64,000 nucleotides of DNA from Benincasa hispida (Eukaryota > Streptophyta > Magnoliopsida > Cucurbitales > Cucurbitaceae): assembly GCF_009727055.1 (NCBI RefSeq), contig NC_052359.1, positions 60,024,936 to 60,088,935 on the forward strand, in the 5' to 3' direction. How positions within the stretch are numbered: the first letter of the stretch is position 1; each line of letters opens with the position of its first letter. Below are positions 1-10,431 of this stretch, piece by piece. Both the position numbers and the translations under genes were made by a program. The notes below the pieces were generated by a model that was not told the DNA's origin, searched no databases, and was given only the letters and a program-made list of their open reading frames with translations.

Positions 1-557
1 AAAAAAAAACCGTGAAAGAGCGATCGCGAGAGCCTATATGATAGAATCTCATTCGTCTAAACGATCGTATAGTTCACGCGTTCTCTAAACGATCGTCTAG
101 TTTTTTCTAAACGATAAGTGTCTCTGCTATACGATAGCAGAGTTCTCCTCTCGCGTGCTTATCGTCTACACGAAATCTTTTCCTCCATCATCTACCAAAC
201 TCACTAGAGTCCACTCTTTAGGTGTTTGACGCCTAGGATACCCGGTTTCCCTTGTAATGGTGTTTTCCCCGCGGTCTTGTTCGTGTACGTTCGAATCGTG
301 CAGTAACAGTCGACAGACTCACCGGGTGCTGGTAGATCGGTGGGAAGTTTTTCTGCTGCTTTAGTTTCACACATACGAAGACCATCTTCCTTTGGTATGA
401 ACCTCTTTTCCGTATGTTTTATTGTATTATGAGCATGTCGTTGACGAGTTTAATATGCATAACTGTTAGTATGGAATGTATATCATTTATGTTTCGGTCA
501 CTGTGAAATCGGAGCGATCTAAGCCCGCTCATGGAACTCTCGATATGATATTTTTCA
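1..557 (+). repeat. Partial LTR (3' part) of Copia-B-type retrotransposon
   Basis: The sequence from about 250 to 557 aligns by eye with 1330-1677 (shared blocks such as GATCGGAGCGAT and TTCGGTCAC, offset about 1.12 kb). It ends in CA at 557, directly fused to the middle of a second LTR. The first 170 bases carry several copies of the palindrome ACGATCGT in the context CTAAACGATCGTCTAG. The overall layout (AT-rich middle, ACGATCG block, then a GAAGAT...CTTCAA segment and a 3' end in CA) is like the LTR at 18,039-19,999 in reverse. The left edge is cut by the window. Confidence 0.6.
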
Positions 558-1677
558 CACGTATCGTTGGAGCTTCTAGCTACAGGTCCATTAGGTCCCC
601 TGGGTAGCTTGGATAAAGTCAATAACCAGTATTTGGGTTAATTTGAAATGTTCAAATTGACAAGAGGAAGTTTGATTATATATGATATAATTGGACTGGT
701 TAATTATATATAATATAATTGGCTAAATGTATGAGATACATTATTTTGGAGGAAATTAGATATAAATATGATTTATATCAAGTAGTGGAGAAAATACTAT
801 AGCTGATTTGTGATCTCAAACTATAGGTTAAAAATATAATATGATTATATTTATTAGTTAATTAATTGGTTAATTATATGATAATTAATCCAATTTTCAC
901 GTTCGGACGTGGGTTAGTGGAGAGCGTCGGTTAATGTAACCGATGAATTAAAATGAAAAATTTTTTCATTTGATTGCCCGTCGTCAGATCGCCTGAAGAG
1001 AATTCGGAAGCACGCGTTGGTGAAAGTAAACCATCGCTTGAGAGACTATACGATAGCTCTTCTCCGCCTAAACAATCGTCCACCTCACGCTAAACGATCG
1101 CACACTGTCGCCTACACGATCAGATAGCTTCTCTAAACGATCGTCTAGTGTGTCGATTTTACTAAACTATTGTGTACCTTTTCCTAAACAATCATTCAGT
1201 AAATCCTACACGGTCGTGTAGCTCCTCCTAAACGATAAGCATTTATGTTATGCGATAGCGGCTTCTTCCCTCCCACTTGCTTATCGACTACACGATTCGT
1301 GTTTCCTTTGTCCTTAACCAAATTCACCAAAGTCCACCATTTGGTTTTCACTACGAGAATACCTGAGGCTCATTAGTGGTGGTGTCGTCCCCGTTGCGAT
1401 CGTGAGTTTGTGTTGTACGTGCTGTTGCAGTTGACATTTTCGTCGGGCGTTGGTAGATCACTTGGAGGGTTCCGCTGCAGTGGAGTTCCGAAGATTGAAG
1501 ATTGTCTTCAACTAGTGTGGAACTATTGTCCCTTGTTATTTTCTTGTTCTTAGCATGCCGATAATTAATGTGTGTTTGCATAACTGTATGTTTTGAATGT
1601 ATAATTTGTATTTCGGTCACGGTGAGATCGGAGCGATTCGAACGCGTTCATGGAACTCAGAGATATGAGATCCTTCA
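558..1677 (+). repeat. Second partial LTR, fused in tandem to the first
   Basis: It begins inside the LTR at the block around GCTACAGGTCCATTAGGTCC, which is also present in reverse near 18,945-18,975. It runs through an AT-rich part, an ACGATCG-rich part (1030-1300), and the 3' end (GAGATCCTTCA at 1667-1677). The 5' third is missing, so the two LTR pieces cannot be a simple solo LTR. This looks like recombination or deletion between adjacent elements. There is no host coding content. Confidence 0.6.
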
Positions 1678-3110
1678 GCTTAGCCCAATACATCTGAAAG
1701 TCATACATTCTATATGCTTTCACCGCTAGGTAGAAATGTGGGATTATGTCCTTATTCTATAATTTGTCCACCAAATTGTTCCAAATATGGTATATACATA
1801 GGACATAAAATGCATCAGGGAATATCCTTGCGCCTTTGCAATTGAGATGTGACGATCTGATATAATCACTAGATTGGGAACGTCTCCAATCGAAACCTTC
1901 AAATGAGTCATGAACCAAGTCCATGATGCATCGTTCTCACCATCTACAATACTGAAGGCGATAGGATATATGTTTTTATTTCCATTGATACACTTGCTAT
2001 TAACGACATACCTTTGTATTTCTCATGCAAATGGGTCCCAGATACACGGACCAAGTGCCATGAAGACGTACTTAAAGTATTGTCCGTCTTCTACTTCAAC
2101 CTCAAATATGGTACCTGGATTTGCAAGCTTAAATACCTCGTTGTATGCTCTAACAACAACATATGATCCTTTTGACAACCCTCGTGCATACACCAATTCG
2201 TACTCTCTAGCGCAATAAGCCCGTTCGTAGGTAATGTTTACTCCATATTCTTGTCGAACGCCCTCAATTATATCCCTTGGACGGTAGGTTCGACCAACTT
2301 GTTCGTATTTGGACTTTATTAAGTGTCCAATAACCCAACCTTTTGCTTGTTGATGATTACTAGTTCTCATTTCAAGAGAACATGTATGTTTGCTGGGATA
2401 TTTCGTCAAGAAAATTTTACCGACCTTTATATCCTCGTCATTTAGACAGTCATGAGGTATTGTGACGAGGTTTTCATACGTTGGGCCCTCTGATGGTCTA
2501 AGTATATCAACAAATGGTTCGGTTGGAACGGTGGAATGCATTAGAATCGAAGGCATCACAACCGGTGGAACGAGCGCAGGTGGGGTTGGACACATGGATG
2601 TTAGGTGTTGGAGAAGTTTGTAAACCTGAAGATTGTCCATATCCATATTCAGTATTGAATTGTGAAGTACATCTGGGTTCACTGTTTTGACCAAACCAAG
2701 CTTCACTTCGATCATCCCTCAAGTTACATGGCTCAATATGATCATCAAGTGAAGACATGGTATGAATTGGATTAGGTTGATCGGTTGGAGTGCAATGCTG
2801 GTCTATTCCATGACTATCACAAGGTGTAACAGATACAAATAATGGCATCTGGGATGCCTCACTGCCTTCTAAAAATAAGCTAAGATCTTCATTGTCGACT
2901 ATGTCAATAGGGGAGCCAAGACCAACAGATTGTAGCAACATTTGATGTGTATATCAAACATATTCGGATCGATATTCAATCATTAGTGCATCATACTCAC
3001 TAATTCACTGATTGTTATCATTTCTGACTTTCAGACCTTTCATATGACCACCAACAGAATTTCTTTCGGACTCATCCCAATCCCCACCAAATCGTACAAA
3101 GATGTGAAGT
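1678..3110 (-). pseudogene. Mutator-like (MULE/MuDR) transposase, degenerate and 3' truncated
   Basis: Minus-strand reading gives MULE transposase hallmarks in order. An N-terminal VRFGGDWDESER-like segment lies near 3060-3100. The MuDR-type DNA-binding region with IKSKYEQVGRTYRPRDII lies at 2023-2715, followed by FMALGPCIWDPF. After a stop comes the catalytic-core segment SIVDGENDASWTWF and LVIISDRHISIAKA at about 1830-1960, which carries two of the DDE acids. Translation jumps between frames near 2,700 and meets stops near 2,020 and 1,760. The C-terminal part, including any SWIM zinc finger, is lost at the junction with the LTR at 1677. It is a dead copy of the enzyme that cuts and pastes MULEs. 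Confidence in the family is high; the exact exon structure is unclear. Confidence 0.8.
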
Positions 3111-3151
3111 AGTGTCATTGATCTACAATTGGATAAACAAATCATTGATAA

Positions 3152-3825
3152 GTGAACGATCGTGTATAAATTACTATGGATCGTGTATAAATTACTAATG
3201 TGATCATGTATAAATTACTATGTGATCGTATATAAATTACTATGCGATCGTGTATAAATTACTATGCGATCGTGTATAAATTACTACACGATCGTGTAGC
3301 AAACTATTGCATAGTAATGTCTAAACAATCGCATAGTAATTGTATAAAAAATCGCATAGTAATGTATAAACGACCTTATTGTATAAATTAGTACACAATC
3401 GTTTATAAATTACTACACAATTGTTTATAATTTACTATACGATTGTGTATAATTTACTCACGATTGTGTATAATTTACTACACGATCGTTTATAATTTAC
3501 TATATAATGGCGTTGTAATTTATGAACGATCATGTAGTAATTTATACACAATCGCATAGTAAACGATTGCATAATAATGTATAAATGATCGCATAGTGAT
3601 GTATTAACGATTATGTATATATTACTAAACGATCATTTATAATTTACTAAACGATTGTGTATGAATTACTACATGATCATTTATAATTTACTATACGATC
3701 GTTTATAATTTACTACACGATCGTTTATAATTTACTATACAATCGTATTGTAATTTATGAACGATTGTGTCGTAAATTATACACGATCGTATAGTAAATT
3801 ATAAATGATTATGTAGTAATTTAAT
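3152..3825. repeat. Tandem array of about 21-22 bp palindromic ACGATCGT units
   Basis: Around thirty degenerate units follow the pattern (C/T)ACGATCGTTTATAATTTACTA, with variants ACGATCGTGTATAAATTACTA and, in the opposite sense, TAGTAATTTATACACGATCG. The core is a perfect palindrome with CpG steps in otherwise AT-rich DNA, so each unit is a potential small hairpin or a two-fold-symmetric binding site. The orientation of the flanking AT-rich half flips along the array (for example near 3,300, 3,520 and 3,740). It lies about 40 bp upstream of the first transposase coding sequence at 3110, on the promoter side. Confidence 0.85.
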
Positions 3826-4310
3826 GCTAAATGACACTTATTATGAAAGTGATATGGGAGAAGAAATTGTACATTGAATGAAGGGCTGAAGAAACCGTTA
3901 AAGGAAGAAGAAATGTGGACTGAATCCGAAGATGAAAGCTACGAGAGAATCTGAAGATGTTGGGCTAAAACTCTGAGAGAAAGCTACGAGAGAACAATGA
4001 GAGAATTTCGTGGGGAGTTCGACGACAGAAAGTGAATAATGAGAGAGACGTTTCATTCTCTTTAGAATATTAGTTGGGAATAAATGTTTTGATGGAATGT
4101 TGACGGTGTATTGAATGCACATTGAATGAAGGGCTGAAGAAATCGTAGAAGGAAGAAGAAATGTGGTGCGGTCTGAAGGCTTTTTAAAAACGGGGGGAAA
4201 TTTTGAAATTTCGCATGGGGAAAAAGGTCATTGGTAGAAAAGTTTTTAAGAAGAGGTCGTTGTTAGAAATTTTTTTGGGTTTTTGGTCATTTTATGAAAA
4301 TTTCCTCCTC
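3826..4310. mobile_element. MULE 5' non-coding or subterminal region
   Basis: This is purine-rich DNA upstream of the transposase and repeat array. It contains a direct duplication of about 48 bp (3871-3918 and 4119-4166, around GAATGAAGGGCTGAAGAAA). Several copies of GAAAGCTACGAGAGAA lie between the two. The run near 4190-4305 looks like a possible terminal inverted repeat end, but no partner end is present and no target duplication could be confirmed. No convincing protein is encoded here. Confidence 0.4.
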
Positions 4311-4311
4311 G

Positions 4312-4848
4312 CCTCACCCTCCGCATCAACCTCCAGCTCGCTATCTTCATCGCTGACCATTCCAACTCCATTGCCCAAAATCCCTTGTCCTAAACGATTT
4401 TAGCTTTTCGTTTCACGTCAATGCAGAGGGTAAAAAGGGGACATGGGATTGAAAGCAAAAGAAGGGGTTTGATCCAAAGTCTAGAGATTGTCTTAGTCAA
4501 GATTGAAATCCATAAGTGGAGTTTAATCGTCAGAATTGAAACGGTGGGCGATGGATTTGGGGAAAAGAGGAAATAGGTGATCGAAATCTGGCTACAATGA
4601 TTTTGGCCATGCAAGATCCCGCAAGATCTTGATGCCGAAGTAGAAGAAAGGTCATGGAAGAGGTAGTGGTTGATTGGGGAGTGTGGTTCCTTCACATCCA
4701 AATTATCTAACAGTCAGTTGTACAAATTGATTTTTGTGAGAGATTTTTCTCTTTTTCTTGATAAAATAAATAAGAGCTTTGTGGGCAATGGAGTTGGAGT
4801 GGTCAGTGATAAAGATGGCGAGCTAGAGGCCGATGGAGAGGGTGAGGA
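4312..4848. repeat. Foldback: two 65-bp inverted arms of an acidic coding-like fragment
   Basis: Positions 4312-4376 in reverse complement match 4783-4848 at roughly 85 percent. Both read GGGCAATGGAGTTGG... and then encode an acidic stretch (GNGVGVVSDKDGELEADGEG on the plus strand from about 4782). The 400-bp spacer has no recognisable gene. This could be a captured host exon fragment duplicated in opposite orientation inside or beside the MULE. The parent gene is not recognised. Confidence 0.55.
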
Positions 4849-4859
4849 CTAGGTTGTAT

Positions 4860-5204
4860 TTGGCAATGGAATTATTATGTTTTTCTTATTTTTTTTTTCC
4901 CAAATATGTGAATTGACAAATTTGCCATTGTTTAATTGATCATCAACTAATACAAAGGGGCTTATTGCAACAATTAATAAACTATAGGGGCTAATTGATC
5001 AAATTTAAAGTTTAATGGTGTAATTGTAACAAACTCCATAGTTCGGAAATGGTTTGTGCAATTTTCCAAAAAAAAATGCAAATCATTATAAAAAAAAATT
5101 AAAACAAGGTTAATTTTTAAAAATAAAGAAATAAAAATTAAATATTTTTAAAAATTAAATAGCTATCAAACAAGTATAAATTATTACGATGAAAAGTGTC
5201 TTTT
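4860..5204. other. AT-rich intergenic stretch
   Basis: There is no coding potential. Positions 4915-5065 read like a piece of a small non-autonomous DNA element (GGGGCTTATTGCAACAATTA and AATGGTGTAATTGTAACAAA), but I could not define its ends. Confidence 0.4.
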
Positions 5205-5554
5205 TGTTGTAAAATCAAGGAGTACAACAGAGCACATCGGGAACACGTATATAGAGAAAATACAATATAGTAATATATAAATATAATAATTAAAATAATA
5301 TATATATATATATAATATATATATATATATATTACTATATATAATATATAAATCTAAAATTATGAAAATTTGAGTAGAATTTTGATGTAGATTTTCTCAC
5401 CAATGTGTGTATTTCAAGATCCACCAAATACCACTATATAGACAAAGTGACAAATAGGATGTGGTCTTATATAAACACCAAACACGAATAATTATAAAGT
5501 ACATTGACAACATGAAAATTGACACACGGCTTTTAGGACAATAAGTACTTGACA
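5205..5554 (-). repeat. Degenerate solo LTR of the Copia-A family
   Basis: It starts TGTTGTAAAATCAAGGAGTA, like the LTR at 23,895 (TGTTGTGAATTTGAAGAGCA). It keeps the CGGGAACACG block, an expanded TA tract (5300-5345), and the downstream segment CTCACCAATGTGTGT followed by CCACCAAATACCAC, matching 24,100-24,140. Length is about 350 bp against 385 bp for the better copy. No target duplication is visible, so this is an old insertion. Confidence 0.55.
5300..5345. repeat. (TA)n microsatellite
   Basis: Alternating TA dinucleotides with a few interruptions, inside the decayed LTR. Confidence 0.85.
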
Positions 5555-6389
5555 TCTATTTTTATAATATTTATAATACTTTTAACCGTTTATAATTTGA
5601 GTGGAGGCAAATTTTAGAGGTGGTGGTCCATTGTGCAGCAAGTATCAGACAAGGGGATGTAGTTTGTTTCATGTAGAGACAAACATTAATTGACACCGAC
5701 CAGAATATGCTATTTCCTCACTTACAACAAAATCGACGCCGTGTTGCGGTGGCTCCGCTGACCGGCTTTGCTCTGGTTCACCGTGTCTCTCCCGCTGTTC
5801 CCCCGTCGGAATCGCCGCCAATCACTCCCATGTGGCGCACTTTTAATGCTCCATGTGATTTCAGATCGCAATAAACACATGTTATATTTCGAATACTACT
5901 ATAATAATAATGCTTTTTATTTTTACCATTTGATTCATAATTATTGTTCTTTTTTTTCGTTTGAATGTTACACTATTATCTTTGACAGGTTATAATCAGT
6001 TTCCAAAATAATTTTGTAGTAGATTTTCTTTAAAATTTTGGACAAAAATTAAGTATTGAACGATGTAGTGATCTGATTTTTTGCCATATGACAGTACCAA
6101 TATAAAGTCTTGATTGTTTAAAGAATAAGAATACCTTTTAAACATTTGAATTGTACTTTTAATAAAATTTAACCTATGTTACTACTTTGTGAAATTAAGT
6201 CATGTCAAATTCTTTACGAGCGTGTGCATAGATACAGTTGTGCTTAAAATCATAGATATATGAAAATATTGTTGTTAAAATCTCTAGACAAATCACTTTG
6301 TTTTGTATTAAAAAAAAATGTAAGGAAGTTTGAGAATATTACAAGCTAAGATTTAGGATTCTAAACTCTCTAAAGTTTTGATTATATAA
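5555..6389. other. Intergenic stretch with one GC-rich patch
   Basis: Mostly AT-rich. Positions 5707-5877 are GC-rich and open on the plus strand for 56 codons (MLFPHLQQNRRRVAV..., rich in Pro, Arg and Ser). They may be a fragment of a host gene's first exon carried here. I do not recognise the protein and would not call it a gene. The rest shows nothing. Confidence 0.35.
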
Positions 6390-7951
6390 GGTTAAATTAC
6401 AAACAATGTTCGTGAATTTTATACTGTGTCAAAAATGCTTATGAGGTTTCAAAGGTTTCAAAAATGTCCTTAAACTTTCAAAAAGAGTTCGAAAATATTA
6501 TTGCCGTTAGTTTTGGATGAAAACCGTTAAAATTTTGTTTAAAAAATACCTCTCGAACTTTCAAAACATTTTAAAAATACCCTTACCTAATAATAGTTCA
6601 AAAATACCTTCACCGTTAGTATTTGAACAAAAACTGTTAATTTCTTGTGACCAAAATGACTTAAAAAATTTAAAAATTAAAAAATTAAAAAATTAAAAAA
6701 ATTTAAAAATACTCCCATCGATCAATTTGTTTGAAGTTTTCTTAAGTTAAAAAATAACCAACTTTCAAATAAGTTATATAGTCATCCTTGTTTTTTTTCA
6801 TATAGGTACTTTCATATTTCTCTTAATTTTTCAATTCTTAGCTTACACCAATTTTCTCAACAACCAAAATAAAAATAAAAATTTTAAGTTAAAACATAAA
6901 ATACTACAAAATTTCACACAATTTCACAAAATTCGAAAATTAAAATCTCCTCATGAAATATATCAAAACGATAAATAGTCAAATAAAAAAAGTTTGACTA
7001 ATTATCGTATCGTATTTCTCTTAATTTTCCAATTCTTAGCTTACACCAATTTTCTCAACAACTAAAACATACCAAAAATTGGAATGAGTGCCTCTTCATG
7101 CGCGCGTATTAAATGGAGAGCGTTGTAGCGCCTTGGGGCAACACTCCAATGCTTGCTTAGTAAATTGTCTCCATAATGGCACGGGGCACAAGTGTCGTAG
7201 TGTAGTGCTTGCGCAACGCCGTACCTCCCTTTGTTTGATTTACCGTTTTGCCTCACGTTGCTTATTAATTGCTCCATTTAAGCCCAAATTGCATCCAAAA
7301 CGTTCTAACAGCTTCTTTTGCTCAACAATCTATCTAAAAACTACAATAAATATTAAATTCCTAAGAACCCATATATTTAGGTTGATACATTTTTTATTTG
7401 ACTATTTATCATTTTGGTACATTTCAAGAGGAGATTTCGATTTTGGAATTTTGTAAAATTTTGTGGTATTTTATATTTTAACTTAAATTTTTTGTTTTTA
7501 TTTTGATCGTTGAGAAAATTGGTGTAAGTCAATAATTGAAAAATTAAGAGAAATATGAGAGTACCTATATTACAAAATACGATGATATCTATATAATTTA
7601 TTTTTAAATTGGTTTTTTTTCAAACTTAAGAAAACTTCAAACAAATTGATAAGTAGGAGCATTTTTTTTTAATTTTTTAATTGTTAAAGTCATTTTTGTC
7701 ACAAGGAATTAGCGGTTTTTATTCAAATATTAACGGTGAAGATATTTTTGAACTTTTATTAAGTTGATAGTATTTTTTAAACATTTTGAAAATTCATAGA
7801 TATTTTTCAAACAAAATTTTAACTGTTTTCATCCAAAACCAACTGTAAGTATTTTTTGAACTTGTTTTGAAATATTAAGGATATTTTTGAAACTTCAAAG
7901 ACATTTTTAACCCAAAATGTAAAATTCAAAATCATTTTTAATAATTTAACC
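6390..7951. mobile_element. Non-autonomous MULE with long terminal inverted repeats
   Basis: Both ends read GGTTAAATTA going inward. The outer arms (about 6390-6990 and 7395-7951) are inverted copies of each other along roughly 560-600 bp. The element is flanked by a perfect 9-bp direct duplication, ATTATATAA, at 6381-6389 and 7952-7960. Long inverted repeats with a 9-bp target duplication are the signature of Mutator-like elements. The 400-bp centre has no transposase. It holds a partial direct copy of an arm segment (7010-7080) and a GC-rich 210-bp cargo patch. Confidence 0.9.
7080..7290. other. GC-rich cargo inside the MULE
   Basis: This patch is much richer in GC than the arms. It repeats a theme such as GCGTTGTAGCGCCTTGGGGC and contains GCGCGCG near 7100. 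Short open frames exist on both strands (71 codons minus, 7062-7277; 122 codons plus, 7088-7456), but neither resembles a known protein. Captured genomic DNA, as in Pack-MULEs, is the simplest reading. Confidence 0.4.
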
Positions 7952-7960
7952 ATTATATAA

Positions 7961-9900
7961 AAATGTTATTTATTTTTCTTTTTTATTTGTTGCTTTCCAT
8001 ATTAGTAGCATTTAAATAAAGTGACCCCTCCATAAAATAAAATAATTAAATAAACATAAATAAAGTATATGTAAAATGATAAAACCATTTATTTATAATT
8101 TAATGGGAAAATTGAAAAAAAAAAAAAAGGAAAGAGAAAAAGAAGGGGAAATGATTTTAATACGTGGGTGGTTGCTTGCCTTTGAATCAAGTTAAAGGTT
8201 GGATGCTGATGTAATAATGATCCAAAGCACAAGGTTTTAGATTTATGCTTCAATTATGGCCTCCCCCCCTCAATAGGGGCGTTACATTTGGATCATGGTG
8301 GCCAACATCAATACTTCGTTCTCCTATTGTCACAAAAGATAGGTTAAATAAATATTTTTTTTAAGAAAAAAAAAAAAAACCTCTACCTTATCATTCGATT
8401 TAATCTAATAATTAAAAATCTGTTTATTATTGTTATTTTGGTATGTTGGATAGCTATTTGGTTTATAGTTTTATGTTTTAAGTTGTATGCTAGGTTTTTC
8501 CTAAATTTCTATTATAATTCTCATCTTGTTTAAAAAAACATTCGAAATTCTAGTCAAATTCCAACCAAAAAAAAATAATTAAAAGTTAGGTCCATTAAGT
8601 AACTATTTTGTTTCTAGTTATTGTCTTTTAAAATTAAATATATTTTCTTCTTAATTTTCATAATGATTTGCATATTTCTTGAGTACAATGGTTGACGTCT
8701 TAGCCAACATTCTTTAAAAAAAAAAACACATTCTTAAAAGCTATTTTTTTTTTAGTTTTTCAAATTTTGGTTTGATTTTTTAAACCATTTGTAAAAAGAT
8801 AGATAACAAATGAAGAAATTTGGAGGTAGAAATAGTATTTGTATGATTAATTTCCAAAAACAAAAAAGAAAAAATTAAATAGTTACAAAAAGGGACCTAA
8901 TTCTTTTAGTTTTCAAAATTTGACTCAGTTTTTTAAAACGCATGTAAAAAGTAGATAACAAAACATATAATAAACGTATGAATGGAAGTAATGTATATAA
9001 ATTAATTTAAAAAACAAAACATATAATAGCTTTTTAAGTTTTCACTTTTCAAAATTAACACAACTTTTAAAAATTCGTTCAACTAATTTTTTCAGTCAAT
9101 TTTGGACGAGATGGACCAACGAGATTTAGTTATTATTATTTTTTTTATAACCTATTTATTGTTTTGGGTCTTTGTACAACTCAGGCATATTACACTGAGA
9201 TTCTACCTATCTTTTCAAATATATTAGGTAATCTTCCAAATATATATTTTTAGTTTTCTTCCAATTCGGTTATCTTTACCAAATATACACAAATTTTCAA
9301 ATATTTAGCACAATTTATAATTTTCAATTCAATTTACCAATTATCCAAAATATTTTATCTCGATATTAATCTTAGACAGAATAACACCGCGATACTATAT
9401 ATTTGGGCTTTCTCGGTGAATTTTCGGGCCAAGATTCTATATATTTTTCATATCTTACATAATGTTTTACAAAATCTGATATCTCTCAAATTTTTAAAAT
9501 CATAGGTCCATCACTTGAAAACTATTTAGATAATTTGGAATTCAATATAACTTTGGATGAAGGAATTTAGCTAAAAATTTGAAAAGTTAAGTAAATATTT
9601 GATATAATATTCCTAACTAATTTGTAAAAAAATTGAAATTATATAGGATTTGGTACAAAATTTGAGGACTTTAAATGATATTTGGAAAAATAACAGAATT
9701 TAGGGAAGTTAGATAATATTTGGAAGAAAAAAAAAACAGAATCTCCGAGATGGATCAAGAAAAAACTATTCAACCGAGTTTGCAAAAAAAAAAAAAAAAA
9801 ATGCTAGTTTTGTAATGTGAAAACTTGAGAGGTTATTTCTAATAATTTTTCGTTTTTATGCTTTTTCAAACTAAATAATCACGAAATTAGTTTTTAAATT
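7961..9900. other. AT-rich intergenic stretch
   Basis: No gene is supported. There are several poly-A and poly-T runs. Two similar segments read roughly TTTCAAATTTTGGTTTGATTTTTTAAACC (8755-8790 and 8915-8945), suggesting an old duplicated repeat. Nothing else stands out. Confidence 0.5.
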
Positions 9901-9909
9901 AGTTGGTTA

Positions 9910-10385
9910 AAAAAAGTTTTGGTCCATGAACTTTCACCAAAAGCAACGATTTAATCCCTTAACTTTTATTTGCAACGATTTAGTCTTTTATAACAAGTCC
10001 ATAAACTTTAGTATGTGACTATTTAGTCCTTATACTTTTAAATTTATAATAATTTAGTTCCTTGCGCAAACAAATTTATCAAAATTAGATGTCAATTTTA
10101 TTCTTTTATGATGTAGGCTCTGAATTTTATATATAAAAAAAAATATCGAGTCTTTAATTAGTTTAACATTTGCTTAGGCAAGAAATCTTGCTAAATCTTA
10201 ATACCATTTTATACAATAAGTACTAAATTTCTACAAATCTTAAAGTACAATAACTAAAATGTTACAAAATCAAGTTTTGAGGCTTAATTGTTACAAAATT
10301 GAAAGTTTATGGACTAAATTGTTATAAATCAAAGCTTGAGACTAAATTGTTTTTTTTATAAAAATTTAGGGACTACAAGTGATTT
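9910..10385. repeat. MITE-like inverted repeat (AATTTAGTCC family)
   Basis: The left half contains the repeated theme CAACGATTTAATCCCTTAAC and TTTAGTCCTTATACTTTTAA. The right half carries its inverse, GAAAGTTTATGGACTAAATTGTTA and GGGACTACAAGTGATTTTTA. This gives an imperfect hairpin of about 470 bp with no coding capacity. A related hairpin sits in the intron at 41,885-42,225. Exact ends and target duplication are unclear. Confidence 0.5.
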
Positions 10386-10431
10386 TTAACTGAATTAGTT
10401 TTATAACTTTCATTTTGGAAAATGTTAAATT

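Noticed and set aside
3152..3825. CRISPR-like array of regularly spaced repeats
   Set aside because: The units are contiguous and degenerate, with no unique spacers, no cas genes, and a plant nuclear context.
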